Below, piece by piece: positions 63,899-64,000 of a stretch of DNA of 64,000 nt. Numbering within the stretch: the first letter of the stretch is position 1; the number at the start of each line of letters is the position of its first letter. The notes under the pieces were generated by a model, which searched no databases, was not told the DNA's origin, and worked only from the letters and a program-made list of their open reading frames with translations. The translations under genes were made by a program, and so were the position numbers. Source of the DNA: Novosphingobium sp. (GTDB taxonomy: Bacteria > Pseudomonadota > Alphaproteobacteria > Sphingomonadales > Sphingomonadaceae). Location: contig JANXSP010000029.1 of assembly GCA_025356575.1 (NCBI GenBank), positions 49,471 through 113,470 of the forward strand, read 5' to 3'.

Positions 63899-64000
63899 TT
63901 ACTTCGGGACTGCCGAGAGCCCCCTGATAACCAACGATTCGACCAACTGGCGGAGCTTTCTCTGGCCCATAGGCCGGTGGTACCGTTCTGTTATCGTCTG
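63899..64000 (-). CDS. Partial reading frame entering from the right edge (C-terminus)
   Basis: An open frame of 33 codons plus a TAA stop on the minus strand, continuing past the window end. The visible tail QTITERYHRPMGQRKLRQLV is basic and plausible as protein, but no family can be assigned from it. It sits in lower-GC sequence 70 bases beyond tRNA-Ser, so it could be the first gene of an integrated element or simply chance. Confidence 0.3.
   Translation of the reverse strand, partial: QTITERYHRPMGQRKLRQLVESLVIRGLSAVPK

Overview
The window is uniformly GC-rich, gene-dense chromosomal DNA. It most likely comes from a sphingomonad-type alphaproteobacterium (Sphingomonadaceae or a close relative). 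This is inferred from lysC divergent from ubiG, hflK-hflC-degP in a row, a TonB-dependent receptor whose plug starts with an IVVTAR box, a Rsh-type (p)ppGpp enzyme, DUF1674 beside rsmB, a large GC-rich autotransporter, and tRNA genes with encoded CCA. No phage, IS element, CRISPR array, rRNA operon or replication origin is visible.

Layout. 0-7.6 kb: nicotinamide riboside salvage (pnuC plus a NadR-type kinase), ubiG, aspartate kinase, a class A penicillin-binding protein, a small DUF6968 gene in a lower-GC islet, an FkbM methyltransferase and a VIT-family metal transporter. 7.6-19.9 kb: redox and stress enzymes, namely katG, two aldo/keto reductases, a DUF3089 hydrolase, a nitronate monooxygenase-like flavoprotein, a lipoprotein PQQ dehydrogenase overlapped by a small phosphatase, a dienelactone hydrolase, qmcA-nfeD and msrB. 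20-28 kb: envelope and protein quality control, namely a second class A PBP, an S9 peptidase and hflK-hflC-degP. 28-37.5 kb: mrp, an orphan molybdopterin hydroxylase subunit, hemH, a cytochrome P450, DUF1674, rsmB, msrA, an N-carbamoylputrescine amidase and folK.

37.5-46.3 kb: tRNA-Lys(TTT), then a compact three-gene uptake unit (TonB receptor, PepSY membrane protein, and a second PepSY-type membrane protein whose periplasmic loops look like BNR/Ycf48 propeller blades), asparagine synthetase, a decayed multicopper-oxidase (CopA) fragment and an Ala-rich secreted protein. 46.3-57.5 kb: an OmpR/histidine-kinase pair, a tightly overlapping amidase / sugar-lactone oxidase / PLP-enzyme operon, and a 1600-residue autotransporter with an internal duplication of about 1 kb. 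57.5-64 kb: ribosomal-protein hydroxylase, pseudouridine synthase, an MlaA homologue without a lipobox cysteine, Rsh, a cyclophilin, tRNA-Ser(GGA), and a reading frame entering from the right edge.

Most of the window is conserved housekeeping. The parts least explained by known families are the TonB/PepSY/PepSY-propeller unit, the three-enzyme operon at 48.6-52.4 kb, the non-lipoprotein MlaA, the 43-codon frame overlapping asnB, and two inverted repeats placed like operators upstream of the TonB receptor and the autotransporter. All functional statements rest on motif recognition by eye; no database search was run.
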